A DNA stretch of 37,167 nt from an uncultured Eubacteriales bacterium. GTDB taxonomy: Bacteria > Bacillota > Clostridia > Oscillospirales > Acutalibacteraceae. Position 1 is the stretch's first letter. Each line of letters opens with the position of its first letter. Under the pieces are notes generated by a model. The model made no database searches. It saw only the letters and a program-made list of their open reading frames with translations, and was not told the origin of the DNA. This document shows positions 30,303 to 37,167 of this stretch, one piece after another. Both the position numbers and the translations under genes were made by a program. The DNA is taken from positions 1 through 37,167 of the forward strand of contig CAKTFN010000015.1 of NCBI GenBank assembly GCA_934561055.1. The letters are read 5' to 3'.

Positions 30303-31412
30303 TTATTTCTCCCACGGGAAGGTGTAATCAAGTTTGAGGTCGTCACGAACCTTGCTCATTTCCTTCTGAACGGGGCCGCTGATGGGAACGCCGCTGTCTT
30401 TTCTTTCAAGCCATACGAGATATTCTTTTTCGCCTGCGGTATAAATTCTTTCTGCGCCCGGAGCTTTCTTTGAAGCACGGATTGAACGGAGAATTTCGCC
30501 TGCTTTATGTCTTGTGAATTCCTCGCCGAGGAAGTGGTTGGTGTCGATTGCGATGAAGAAGTGACCGAGATGATAAGGAACCTTGTTTCCGTTTTCGTCT
30601 TTTCCGTCAAGAGCTTTACCATAGTTGTTGTCCTGAAGAGCTGAGGAAAGAAGTTCAACAACCATTGCATAGCCGTAGCCCTTATATCCGCCGAGAGCTT
30701 CGCCGATTCCGCCGAGAGGAGCAAGAGCGGCTTCGCCGTTTCTGATCTTCTTGAGGGCAACGCCTGCGTCGCCGGTTACAGGCTCGCCGTCAATGCCGAT
30801 AACAGTACCGGGATGAACGTCTTCACCGATTCTTTCATAGTATTCGATCTTACCGTTCTGTGTGATCGAAGTTGCGCAGTCGATAACGAAGTTGAAGTCT
30901 TCGTCGGTCGGAATGCCGATGGTGAGCGGGTTGGTTCCGAACATACCTTCAACGCCGAAGGTCGGAGCAACGGACGGACGGGCGTTCGTTCCGGTGATTC
31001 CGATGCAGCCCTGCTTTGCAGCCTGTGATGCATAGTAACCGGCGATACCGTAATGGCAGGAGTTGCGGACAACAACCATGCCCATGCCGTATTTCTTAGC
31101 CTTGTCAATAGCCATCTGCATTGACTTGTAACCGATAACCTGACCCATACCGTCGTGGCCGTCAACAACTGCGGTTGTTTCGGTTTCCTTAACGACTTCA
31201 AAGTTGGTTACGGGGTTCTGAATGCCGTCGTTGATTCTGTCGATGTAAATCGGCTTAAAACGGTTGCATCCGTGAGATTCGATTCCGCGCTTATCGGATT
31301 CAAGAAGGACGTCAACAACGATTTTTGCGTCCTCTTCCGGAACGCCTACACCGATGAATGCGTCACGAATGAAATTTTCGGCTGTTTTCCAGTCAAGTAC
31401 TACTTTACCCAT
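30303..31412 (-). CDS. Ldh family oxidoreductase (malate/L-lactate dehydrogenase type)
   Basis: A 369-aa NAD(P)-dependent 2-hydroxyacid oxidoreductase of the Ldh_2 family, unrelated to classical MDH/LDH. RGIESHGCNR (43-52) and SCHYGIAGYYA (118-128, catalytic H120) are family hallmarks, as is GTNARPSVAP. Members reduce oxaloacetate, pyruvate, ureidoglycolate or diketogulonate; the partner malic enzyme next door makes malate/oxaloacetate the best guess. CAGGAGTGA precedes the ATG by about six bases. It lies between glpK and the malic enzyme gene. Confidence 0.93.
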   Translation of the reverse strand: MGKVVLDWKTAENFIRDAFIGVGVPEEDAKIVVDVLLESDKRGIESHGCNRFKPIYIDRINDGIQNPVTNFEVVKETETTAVVDGHDGMGQVIGYKSMQMAIDKAKKYGMGMVVVRNSCHYGIAGYYASQAAKQGCIGITGTNARPSVAPTFGVEGMFGTNPLTIGIPTDEDFNFVIDCATSITQNGKIEYYERIGEDVHPGTVIGIDGEPVTGDAGVALKKIRNGEAALAPLGGIGEALGGYKGYGYAMVVELLSSALQDNNYGKALDGKDENGNKVPYHLGHFFIAIDTNHFLGEEFTRHKAGEILRSIRASKKAPGAERIYTAGEKEYLVWLERKDSGVPISGPVQKEMSKVRDDLKLDYTFPWEK

Positions 31413-31451
31413 GAATTATCACTCCTGTAAATTATTTGTAATTTTATGTGA

Positions 31452-31467
31452 AAGGGCAAAAGCCCTT
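31452..31467 (-). other. Small hairpin between glpK and the Ldh-family gene
   Basis: AAGGGC-TTTT-GCCCTT on the minus strand with no full T run after it (TCACAT follows). It may be a weak terminator or an mRNA processing/stability element that lowers expression of the downstream genes. Confidence 0.4.
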
Positions 31468-31483
31468 ATCATCCTTTGTCTTA

Positions 31484-32998
31484 TCAGTCTTTTTCGATCC
31501 AATCCATTGATCTGCCGACGGCCTTTTTCCAACCGGCATAGAGCTTGTTTCTTTCTTCAAGGCTCATTGTCGGCTCAAAAATCTTGTCAACTTCGCGGTT
31601 GGCTTCAATGTCTTCAAGGCTGTCCCAAACGCCAACTGCAAGTCCTGCAAGGTATGCGGCGCCGAGAGCGGTTGTTTCAACGGTTTTGGGTCTGTCAACC
31701 TTTGTCTGAGCCATGTTCGCCTGAATCTGAAGCATGATGTTGCTGACGGAAGCGCCGCCGTCAACACGAAGGTCGGCGATTTCGATTCCGGAGTCGTTGC
31801 TCATTGCTTCAAGAAGGTCGGTCATCTGGTATGTGATGCTCTCAAGAACCGCTCTTGCAATGTGGGCACGGTTGACGCCTCTTGTGAGGCCGACGATGCA
31901 ACCTCTTGCATACATATCCCAGTACGGTGCGCCGAGACCTGTGAAGGCCGGAACAAGATAGCATCCGTTTGCGTCGGGAACGCTTTCGGCAAGCTCGTCG
32001 CAACGGCGCGGACTGTCAATGAGCTGAACTTCATCACGAAGCCACTTGATTACCGAGCCTGCGTTGAAGGCGCTGCCTTCGATTGAATATGTTGTTTTTC
32101 CGTCAAGGCTCCACGCAACGCCGGTGAGAAGATTGTTCTTTGACTCAACGCGCTTGTCTCCGGTGTTCATGAGAAGGAAGCAACCGGTTCCGTAGGTGTT
32201 TTTTGCCATTCCGGCCTTGAAGCAAGCCTGACCGAAAAGTGCGGACGGCTGGTCGCCGATTGCGCCGCAGATGGGAACGCCTTCAAGTTCTTCGATACCG
32301 ATGATTCCGCCTGCAACCCAGCCGTAAACCTGACTTGAGGGAACGGGGGTCGGAAGAATATTCATCGGAATTCCGAGCTTTTCGCAAAGATATTCGTCCC
32401 AGCAAAGCTTGTCAACGTCAAAGAGCATTGTTCTTGAAGCGTTTGAATAGTCGGTGACGTGAACTCTTCCGCCGGTGAGATTCCAAATAAGCCATGTTTC
32501 AACGGTTCCGAAAAGGAGCTGGCCGGCTTCGGCAAGAGCCTTTACGCCGGGAACGTTGTCAATGATCCATTTGATTTTTGTTGCGGAGAAGTAAGCATCG
32601 ATAATAAGACCGGTATGAGCGGTGATATAATCGCAAAGCTCCTTGTCTTTTTTGATTTTTTCACACATATCGGCGGTTCTTCTGCACTGCCAAACAATTG
32701 CGTTGTGAACCGGTTTTCCGGTTGCTCTGTCCCAAAGGATCGTTGTTTCGCGCTGGTTGGTGATGCCGATACCGGCAATGTCCTTTGCGTCAACGTCACC
32801 GGAATTGAGAATCGAGGTGATTGAAGTAATCTGGCTGTAAAGGATTTTGAGCGGATCATGCTCAACCCATCCGGCTTTCGGGTAGATCTGATCAAATTCG
32901 TTTTGAGCCTTTGCAATGATGTTTCCGTGCTTGTCAAAAACAATGGCTCTTGAGCTTGTTGTGCCCTGGTCAAGGGCAAGTACGTATTTTCCCGGCAT
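31484..32998 (-). CDS. glpK: Glycerol kinase
   Basis: It phosphorylates glycerol to sn-glycerol 3-phosphate in the cytoplasm. The 504-aa length and FGGY-kinase features are typical: phosphate loop DQGTTSSRAIVFD (10-22), GITNQRETTILWDR (the family signature near 80-95), the YGTGCFLLMNTG segment, and LRVDGGAS near the C terminus. AAGGAGGATACGAAA precedes the ATG. No glycerol facilitator or GlpD/GlpP gene is present. The gene has a leader of about 185 bases with a terminator-like hairpin, and the two dehydrogenase genes follow on the same strand. Confidence 0.97.
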   Translation of the reverse strand: MPGKYVLALDQGTTSSRAIVFDKHGNIIAKAQNEFDQIYPKAGWVEHDPLKILYSQITSITSILNSGDVDAKDIAGIGITNQRETTILWDRATGKPVHNAIVWQCRRTADMCEKIKKDKELCDYITAHTGLIIDAYFSATKIKWIIDNVPGVKALAEAGQLLFGTVETWLIWNLTGGRVHVTDYSNASRTMLFDVDKLCWDEYLCEKLGIPMNILPTPVPSSQVYGWVAGGIIGIEELEGVPICGAIGDQPSALFGQACFKAGMAKNTYGTGCFLLMNTGDKRVESKNNLLTGVAWSLDGKTTYSIEGSAFNAGSVIKWLRDEVQLIDSPRRCDELAESVPDANGCYLVPAFTGLGAPYWDMYARGCIVGLTRGVNRAHIARAVLESITYQMTDLLEAMSNDSGIEIADLRVDGGASVSNIMLQIQANMAQTKVDRPKTVETTALGAAYLAGLAVGVWDSLEDIEANREVDKIFEPTMSLEERNKLYAGWKKAVGRSMDWIEKD

Positions 32999-33089
32999 TT
33001 TCGTATCCTCCTTAAAATTAACGGCTCTCAGCTTGAGCCTTGAAAGCAGACAACGTTTTCTCCGTCTGCATTTGATGAACCGGAGTTAT

Positions 33090-33155
33090 ATTAAGAAAAA
33101 AGAGAACAGAAAACACCACCGCCACCGAAGAAGGGTAAACCTTCCCCCTGCGGTG
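33090..33155 (-). terminator. Attenuator-like terminator in the glpK leader
   Basis: On the minus strand CACCGC (33150-33155) pairs with GCGGTG (33117-33122). A nested GAAGG/CCTTC stem lies inside, and a pyrimidine-rich run ending in CTCTTTTTT follows. It starts about 30 bases after the predicted transcription start and more than 100 bases before the glpK ATG, so full-length mRNA would need read-through. GlpP-controlled antitermination of glp leaders in Bacillus is the known parallel. Confidence 0.55.
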
Positions 33156-33192
33156 TACTGACGGGATCATCTCTATTCTCATATCTCCATAG

Positions 33193-33198
33193 ATTATA
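33193..33198 (-). promoter_or_regulatory. -10 box of glpK
   Basis: Perfect TATAAT on the minus strand with no good -35 at 16-18 bases, suggesting an activated or weak promoter. The stretch 33199-33349 holds no gene; it contains an imperfect CCGGCG...CGCCGG pairing (33291-33325). Confidence 0.55.
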
Positions 33199-33349
33199 TC
33201 TCACAAAATTGTTCAGTTCATACAGCATTATTGTACTTCAATCGCTGCGTTTTGTCAACATTATCGGAAAGATTTTTAAGACAAATTTATCCGGCGCAAA
33301 TGAAAAAAATATTCCGCACCGCCGGTTCAAAGAATTGTTTCGTTTGCTC

Positions 33350-33378
33350 TTGACTTGAAGTTTTTGCCGTATTATAAT
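33350..33378 (+). promoter_or_regulatory. Promoter of the thrE-like operon
   Basis: TTGACT (33350-33355), 17 bases, TATAAT (33373-33378). Confidence 0.88.
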
Positions 33379-33414
33379 CAGAAAGCAAACCCGTAACGAA
33401 ATGAGGAATAAAGA

Positions 33415-34185
33415 GTGCAGAAAACGAAAAAATGCACCGGAGAGGTTCTGAGTCTTGCGATGGATCTCGGAAAAAGCATGGTGAAATGCGGGGCGGAAAT
33501 GAACCGCGTTGAAGAAACGATTATCCGCGTTTGCTATGCTTACGGAATGAAACGAGTTGAAGTTTTTTCAATTATTTCAATGATGACGGTTACCGCTTTT
33601 GACGACGAGGGGACGGATTACACCCAATCAAGGCGGATTTATGCCTATTCAAACAACCTCGGCCGCCTTGAACAGCTCAATGCGCTTTCAAGAAAAATCT
33701 GTTCTGAGCTTCCGGAAATTTCGGCGGCAAGGGACGAACTTGAAAAAATCAACAGCGAAGAAAAGCGTTTTCGACTTTCCGCCTGCATCGGAAACTGTAT
33801 TGCCGCAGCGTCCTTTACCGTCTTTTTCGGCGGTTGTTGGCGTGATGCCCTTGCGGCGGTTCCGATTGCCGTGATGATATATCTCATGAACGCTTTCATC
33901 AAGGCGAAGGGAATCAACCGTCTCTTTTTCACGGCTCTTTGCTCTGCGCTTTCCGGTCTTTTTGCCCTTCTTTTTGTCCGAATCGGTTTTGCGGACAATG
34001 CCGATATGATAATGATCGGCGACATAATGCTGATTATTCCCGGTCTTATGCTCATCAACTCAATCCGTGAAATGCTTTGCGGCGACGTGATGAGCGGTCT
34101 TATGCGTTTGATTGAATCGCTTATTGTTGCCCTCTCAATTGCCTGCGGCTTTGCGGTTCCGATCCTTCTTTTGAAAGGAGTTTGA
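33415..34185 (+). CDS. Threonine/serine exporter, ThrE N-terminal-type subunit
   Basis: A 256-aa protein of the ThrE/DUF1212 family. The cytoplasmic N-terminal part (about 1-120) has the family pattern MVKCGAEMNRVEETI, and about five membrane helices follow (from about residue 122). In Corynebacterium ThrE, this part and the C-terminal membrane part are one chain; here they are split into two genes, as usual in Bacillota. The role is efflux of small amino acids such as threonine and serine, by family. The start is GTG, preceded by GAGGAATAAA. Its stop lies within the ribosome-site region of the next gene. Confidence 0.92.
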   Translation: MQKTKKCTGEVLSLAMDLGKSMVKCGAEMNRVEETIIRVCYAYGMKRVEVFSIISMMTVTAFDDEGTDYTQSRRIYAYSNNLGRLEQLNALSRKICSELPEISAARDELEKINSEEKRFRLSACIGNCIAAASFTVFFGGCWRDALAAVPIAVMIYLMNAFIKAKGINRLFFTALCSALSGLFALLFVRIGFADNADMIMIGDIMLIIPGLMLINSIREMLCGDVMSGLMRLIESLIVALSIACGFAVPILLLKGV

Positions 34186-34187
34186 AA

Positions 34188-34649
34188 ATGGAACTTAACG
34201 AAGCTTTGAGAATTGTTATTTCGGGTCTTGTCGGTTCGGGCGGATTTGCACTCTTTTTCCGTGTGAGAAAAAGCAGAATTCTTTGGGCAACTCTCGGCGG
34301 CGGACTCACTTGCGTGGTTTATGTAATCAGCATGAAATATTTTGACCACGAATTTTTTCAAAATCTCTTTCCGGCGCTTTTCGGTGCAATTTATTCCGAA
34401 GTCATGGCGAGAGTTACAAAATCGCCGAATACGACTTATCTTGCCTGCTCGATAATTCCGCTTGTTCCCGGAGGAAAGCTGTATTACATGATGTATTATT
34501 TCATCACCGGCGAAATGGAACTTTTTTCCGAGGCACTTAAGCAGACGGCAAGAATCTCCGCAGGTCTCGCCGTCGGAATTATCACGATTTCCGTCTTTGT
34601 TCATATTGTCAACCACGGAAAATTCAAGCAGATTTACGATATTGAGTAA
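34188..34649 (+). CDS. Threonine/serine exporter, ThrE C-terminal-type subunit
   Basis: A 153-aa membrane protein (ThrE_2/DUF3815 family) with about four helices and the conserved segment CSIIPLVPGGKLYYMMYYFI. It completes the exporter with the preceding gene, probably as a hetero-complex. AAAGGAG lies seven bases before the ATG at 34188; a TTG six bases earlier overlaps the preceding stop and is less likely. Confidence 0.92.
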   Translation: MELNEALRIVISGLVGSGGFALFFRVRKSRILWATLGGGLTCVVYVISMKYFDHEFFQNLFPALFGAIYSEVMARVTKSPNTTYLACSIIPLVPGGKLYYMMYYFITGEMELFSEALKQTARISAGLAVGIITISVFVHIVNHGKFKQIYDIE

Positions 34650-34668
34650 TTAAGCTTTTAATAAAAAC

Positions 34669-34714
34669 AAGGCTTTGACGAACGGAAAACGCTTCGTCAA
34701 AGCCTTTTGTTTTC
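34669..34714. terminator. Bidirectional terminator after the thrE-like pair
   Basis: A perfect 14-bp stem (AAGGCTTTGACGAA with TTCGTCAAAGCCTT), followed by TTGTTTTC on the plus strand and GTTTTTATT on the minus strand. Confidence 0.92.
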
Positions 34715-34736
34715 ATGTTTCTCGGTTGTGTGCGTC

Positions 34737-35054
34737 TCAGTCTATTCTTTTTCCGCTCAAGGTGAATGTCTTGCCTGAGAAAACGGGAAGTTTTACCGAA
34801 GAAGTCATTCTGTCCCCGTTGAAGGTTGCTCTTGCCTCAATGACTTTTCCCGGAAGGAGAGAGACTTCGCCTTTTCCGCAAAGTGCGTTTCCTTCTTCGT
34901 GAAGGTCATAATATCTGAAACTGACGTTTTTGAATTTTTCCGGCGGAGTGAAGTCAATGTCATATTCTCCGTTTTTGTCTTTGATTTCAAAAACAATGTC
35001 TCCTTTGAAGAAGAGCGTGTTGACGCTTATTGTCCATTTTCCGATTCCGACCAT
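34737..35054 (-). CDS. Conserved-looking protein of unknown function, 105 aa
   Basis: A 105-aa soluble protein predicted to be nearly all beta strands (WTISVNTLFF, GDIVFEIKD, GEYDIDF, VSFRYYDL, GEVSLLPGKVIEARATF, SSVKLPVF, GKTFTLSGK). This pattern suggests a lipocalin-like or jelly-roll fold, but I recognise no family. No signal peptide. GAAAGGAAAG precedes the ATG and a TATAAT lies about 52 bases upstream. A bidirectional terminator follows, so it is probably a real single-gene unit. Confidence 0.65.
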   Translation of the reverse strand: MVGIGKWTISVNTLFFKGDIVFEIKDKNGEYDIDFTPPEKFKNVSFRYYDLHEEGNALCGKGEVSLLPGKVIEARATFNGDRMTSSVKLPVFSGKTFTLSGKRID

Positions 35055-35182
35055 TTTTATCTTTCCTTTCGGTTGTAAGGTGATTTCCTCTTTATCAATA
35101 TTATAGTAGAGAGATAATGTGTCTTTGCTGTGAATAAAAAATTAACAATACTAAAGAGCGTAAGGCGGCTAAAGCGGTACTT

Positions 35183-35215
35183 AAACAAAACCCCGCCGAA
35201 ATGAGTCGGCGGGGG
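35183..35215 (-). terminator. Terminator of the ferredoxin/TIGR04076 unit
   Basis: CCCCGCCGA pairs with TCGGCGGGG (9 bp, six-base loop) and is followed by TTTTGTTT on the minus strand. Confidence 0.9.
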
Positions 35216-35262
35216 TGCGTAGCGGTAACGTGCGGCCGGGTCTTTGAATATACGTTTCGGCT

Positions 35263-35958
35263 TTAATCAATAATTCTTCCGTCGGTTGAAATTGTGACAA
35301 CCTGCCACGGGATAAATTTTCCGCTTGCTTTGAGTGCGTTTTTTACGGCGTTTTCAATTCCGCCGCAGCAGGGAACTTCCATTCTGACAACGGTTACGCT
35401 TTTGATGTTGTTGTTTGCGATTATTGCGGTGAGTTTTTCGGTGTAATCGACGCTGTCAAGCTTCGGACAACCGATGAGTGTAATTTTATTTCGGATGAAC
35501 TTATTGTGAAAATTGCCGTAAGCATATGCCGTGCAGTCTGCGGCGACAAGAAGATTTGCGTTTTCAAAATAAGGTGCGTTGACGGGAACGAGCTTGATTT
35601 GAACCGGCCATTGCGAAAGTAGGCTTTGAATTTCGGCTGATTCTTTTTCGATTGTGTCGGAAAACTCTCTTTTGATTGCTTTTGACATTGTTCCGGGACA
35701 GCCGCAGGGAAGCGGTTCTTTTTTCTTTTTCGATTCGGCAACGGCGGCTTCGTTATATGCCGGAGCTTCGCGTTCTTCAAATTTGATTGCGCCCTTTGGA
35801 CAGGCGGGGAGGCAGTCGCCGAGCCCGTCGCAGTAATCTTCACGGGTGAGTTTTGCTTTTCCGTCAATCATTTCGATTGCGCCTTCGTGGCAGGCTTTGG
35901 CGCAAAGACCGCAGCCGTTGCATTTTTCTTCATCGATCTTGATAATTTTTCTGATCAT
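35263..35958 (-). CDS. 4Fe-4S ferredoxin-domain protein
   Basis: A 231-aa iron-sulfur protein. The N-terminal two-cluster ferredoxin domain has C13/C16/C19/C23 and a second set in DYCDGLGDCLPACP (C43, C49, C53) in which the middle position of the usual CxxCxxC is L. The remaining about 140 residues hold CGCPG (84-88), AADCTAY, IGCPKLD and VPCCGG, more cysteines that could bind a further cluster or metal. Such proteins are common in anaerobes next to Crp/Fnr regulators and are thought to carry electrons; the partner is unknown. It follows the TIGR04076 gene by five bases and reads in the same direction. AAGGAG precedes the ATG. Confidence 0.9.
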   Translation of the reverse strand: MIRKIIKIDEEKCNGCGLCAKACHEGAIEMIDGKAKLTREDYCDGLGDCLPACPKGAIKFEEREAPAYNEAAVAESKKKKEPLPCGCPGTMSKAIKREFSDTIEKESAEIQSLLSQWPVQIKLVPVNAPYFENANLLVAADCTAYAYGNFHNKFIRNKITLIGCPKLDSVDYTEKLTAIIANNNIKSVTVVRMEVPCCGGIENAVKNALKASGKFIPWQVVTISTDGRIID

Positions 35959-35963
35959 AAAAG

Positions 35964-36218
35964 TTACTCCTTTTCAATTTTAAAAATGTTTATAACGTCG
36001 CTGTCCGGACAGCAGAAGCGGATTTCTCCGCAACTTGATTTCGGCGGTTCGCCGCCGTAGCGGAGGATATCTATGAAAGGAAAGGCAGCGTGAAGAGCCA
36101 TCGGGCAAAGTTTGCCTCTTTCCGTGTCGTAATCGAAGCTGTCACCGATTTGATGACCACGGTGACACGGAAAATTTCCTTTTCGGTCAACAAGAGAAAT
36201 TTTGATTTTCGGCTTCAA
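35964..36218 (-). CDS. TIGR04076 family protein
   Basis: An 84-aa cysteine-rich small protein with the family pattern CHRGHQIGDSFDYD (18-31), LCPMALHAAFPFIDILRYGG (37-56) and CCPD (68-71). Function unknown; homologues occur in anaerobic bacteria and archaea. It starts the unit with the ferredoxin-like gene and diverges from the Crp/Fnr regulator, which suggests they form one redox-responsive module. GAAGGTGA precedes the ATG. Confidence 0.88.
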   Translation of the reverse strand: MKPKIKISLVDRKGNFPCHRGHQIGDSFDYDTERGKLCPMALHAAFPFIDILRYGGEPPKSSCGEIRFCCPDSDVINIFKIEKE

Positions 36219-36245
36219 AAAATCACCTTCCTTTGCGTCGCTTAT

Positions 36246-36263
36246 TAAAGTCGCTTGACTTTA
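36246..36263. promoter_or_regulatory. Perfect palindrome in the Crp/Fnr divergent region
   Basis: TAAAGTC-GCTT-GACTTTA is a perfect 7-bp inverted repeat with a 4-base spacer. It overlaps the -35 (TTGACT) of the Crp/Fnr gene and lies 28 bases before the divergent TIGR04076 start. The half site also recurs partly as a direct GTCGCTT repeat (36237-36243 and 36250-36256). Size and placement fit a dimeric Crp/Fnr operator, probably autoregulatory. Confidence 0.7.
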
Positions 36264-36283
36264 CGGTGAAATTATAGTACATT
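36255..36283 (+). promoter_or_regulatory. Promoter of the Crp/Fnr gene
   Basis: TTGACT (36255-36260), 17 bases, TACATT (36278-36283). Confidence 0.7.
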
Positions 36284-36326
36284 AAGAAAAAGAAATCGGT
36301 TGTTTTTACAACGGAAAGCGGTTTGT

Positions 36327-36986
36327 ATGGAAGAATATATTAGCATATTAAAAAATACAAAAATATTTTCCGGAGTGAACGGGGACGGGCTGAAGGCAAT
36401 GCTCGGTTGCCTTTGTGCAAAAACGAAAAGGTACGGAAAAGGGGAGTATGTTCTTTTCAGAGGCGAAGAGCTTGAAAAAATACCGATTCTTGTTGAAGGA
36501 AAACTTCATATTCAAAACGAGGATTACTGGGGAAACCGAAGCATTCTCGGAAACATTTCGGTCGGAGAAATGTTCGGCGAAGCGTATGCCGTTCCGGAAA
36601 GCGGCCCCATGCTCAATGACGTTGTTGCCGTTGAAGAAAGCACGGTCATGTTTCTTGACGTGAAAAAACTCATGACAACTTGCTCTTCGGGGTGCCGATT
36701 TCATTCGCTCGTTATCCGAAATCTGTTTTATGAAATTTCTGACAAGAACAGAAAACTTGTTCAAAAGCTTAACCACATGTCAAAGCGTTCCACGCGCGAA
36801 AAGCTGATTTCATATTTGTCCGAGGAAGCAGAAAGGCAAAAAAACGCCGCTTTTGAAATTCCGTTTAACCGCCAGCAACTTGCGGATTTTCTTTCGGTTG
36901 ACCGAAGCGCAATGTCTGCGGAACTTTGCAAAATGCGCGATGAGGGCATGATAAAGTTTCAAAAAAACCGCTTTGAACTGCTTTAA
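36327..36986 (+). CDS. Crp/Fnr family transcriptional regulator
   Basis: A 219-aa regulator with a cyclic-nucleotide-like sensor domain (about 10-115, GEYVLFRGEELEKIPILVEG and GNISVGEMFGE), a long dimer helix (about 125-150) and a winged helix-turn-helix (about 150-219, NRQQLADFLSVDRSAMSAEL). No Fnr-type N-terminal cysteine cluster is present, so it does not look like a classical 4Fe-4S oxygen sensor; the ligand is unknown. The ATG at 36327 follows GGAAAG by nine bases. It faces away from the TIGR04076/ferredoxin pair, its likely target, with a palindrome between them. Confidence 0.93.
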   Translation: MEEYISILKNTKIFSGVNGDGLKAMLGCLCAKTKRYGKGEYVLFRGEELEKIPILVEGKLHIQNEDYWGNRSILGNISVGEMFGEAYAVPESGPMLNDVVAVEESTVMFLDVKKLMTTCSSGCRFHSLVIRNLFYEISDKNRKLVQKLNHMSKRSTREKLISYLSEEAERQKNAAFEIPFNRQQLADFLSVDRSAMSAELCKMRDEGMIKFQKNRFELL

Positions 36987-37039
36987 GGCTATGACTTTTA
37001 AAATTTAATTTTAAATTCAATAAAATTGTCAAAAAGGAC

Positions 37040-37068
37040 TTGACAAAATTTGATTATTTTGGTATACT
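37040..37068 (+). promoter_or_regulatory. Promoter of the tRNA gene
   Basis: Consensus TTGACA (37040-37045), 17 bases, TATACT (37063-37068), 22 bases before the mature 5' end. Confidence 0.9.
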
Positions 37069-37090
37069 TCCAAAGTCAGCAAAACGACAT

Positions 37091-37167
37091 GGGCCATTAG
37101 CTCAGTTGGTTAGAGCAACCGGCTCATAACCGGTCGGTCCGGGGTTCGAGTCCCTGATGGCCCACCA
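37091..37167 (+). tRNA. tRNA with anticodon CAT (elongator Met or Ile2)
   Basis: A full cloverleaf of 77 bases with encoded CCA: acceptor GGGCCAT/ATGGCCC, D stem GCTC/GAGC, anticodon stem ACCGG/CCGGT with loop CTCATAA, variable loop CGGTC, T stem CGGGG/CCCTG (one G-U) with TTCGAGT. The anticodon is CAT. A paired first base (G1-C72) and the lack of three G-C pairs in the anticodon stem rule out initiator tRNA. Whether it is elongator Met or lysidine-modified Ile2 cannot be settled by eye. The window ends exactly at the CCA. Confidence 0.95.

Noticed and set aside
33645..34616. 323-codon open frame on the minus strand
   Set aside because: It lies opposite the two ThrE genes, is rich in Ser/Arg/Lys as expected of an antisense shadow, and shows no motif.
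1..37167. CRISPR array, prophage, integrative element or defence system
   Set aside because: No regularly spaced repeats, integrase, transposase, phage, toxin or nuclease genes were seen. The tRNA at the window end shows no attachment duplication inside the window.
37091..37167. Initiator tRNA-Met
   Set aside because: The first pair is G-C and the anticodon stem lacks the three G-C pairs that mark initiator tRNA.

Overview
This 37 kb window looks like a chromosomal segment of an anaerobic, low-to-moderate-GC Gram-positive bacterium of class Clostridia (Bacillota), probably an uncultured gut Oscillospirales-type lineage. The evidence is a lipobox on the solute-binding protein, ECF-type vitamin uptake, oxygen-sensitive 4Fe-4S proteins, GPH sugar symporters, a split ThrE exporter, a YerC/TrpR-type regulator, sigma-A promoters of the TTGACA-17-TATAAT type, and intrinsic terminators after most transcription units. 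The lineage is inferred from gene content only. No rRNA, CRISPR array, transposase, phage or conjugation gene was seen; the region reads as core genome with metabolic islands.

Layout. 1-380: degenerate non-coding repeats. 440-2413 (-): a three-gene operon of a YerC-like regulator, a SAM methyltransferase and the redox chaperone Hsp33. 2749-4086: a 50-codon small gene (-) divergent from a membrane-anchored alpha/beta hydrolase (+). 4141-4584 (-): a small secreted Ig-like protein. 4809-6549 (+): an ECF S-component followed by a 4Fe-4S aldo/keto reductase. 6857-12564 (+): a maltodextrin operon of MalQ, a lipoprotein binding protein, two permeases and an MsmX/UgpC-type ATPase. 12640-13491 (-): a mannonate-oxidoreductase-like SDR. 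13558-17340 (-): a cell-wall operon of FHA protein, FtsW/RodA-family SEDS protein and class B PBP, divergent from a membrane glycosyltransferase (17508-18443, +). 18650-20615 (-): a metallophosphoesterase and IspE. 20743-26487: two GPH symporters (one on each strand) flanking a dipeptidase and an RluA-type pseudouridine synthase. 26555-28966: a beta-propeller-like protein, a 60-aa membrane protein and a secreted esterase. 29078-32998 (-): glycerol kinase, an Ldh-family dehydrogenase and NAD-malic enzyme. 33415-34649 (+): a split ThrE exporter. 34737-36986: an unknown 105-aa protein, a ferredoxin-like protein plus TIGR04076 protein, and a divergent Crp/Fnr regulator. 37091-37167 (+): a tRNA with anticodon CAT.

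How the genes work together. The clearest functional units are alpha-glucan uptake and processing (MalQ plus ABC importer), peptidoglycan synthesis by a SEDS/PBP pair with a two-FHA partner, and a glycerol/malate/pyruvate node. No wholly new system is evident. The most novel-looking signals are regulatory: a structured, terminator-containing leader before glpK, three strong palindromic operator candidates (before both GPH symporters and in the Crp/Fnr divergent region), a triple TGTCGG element at a hydrolase start site, and a 50-aa gene with its own divergent promoter.
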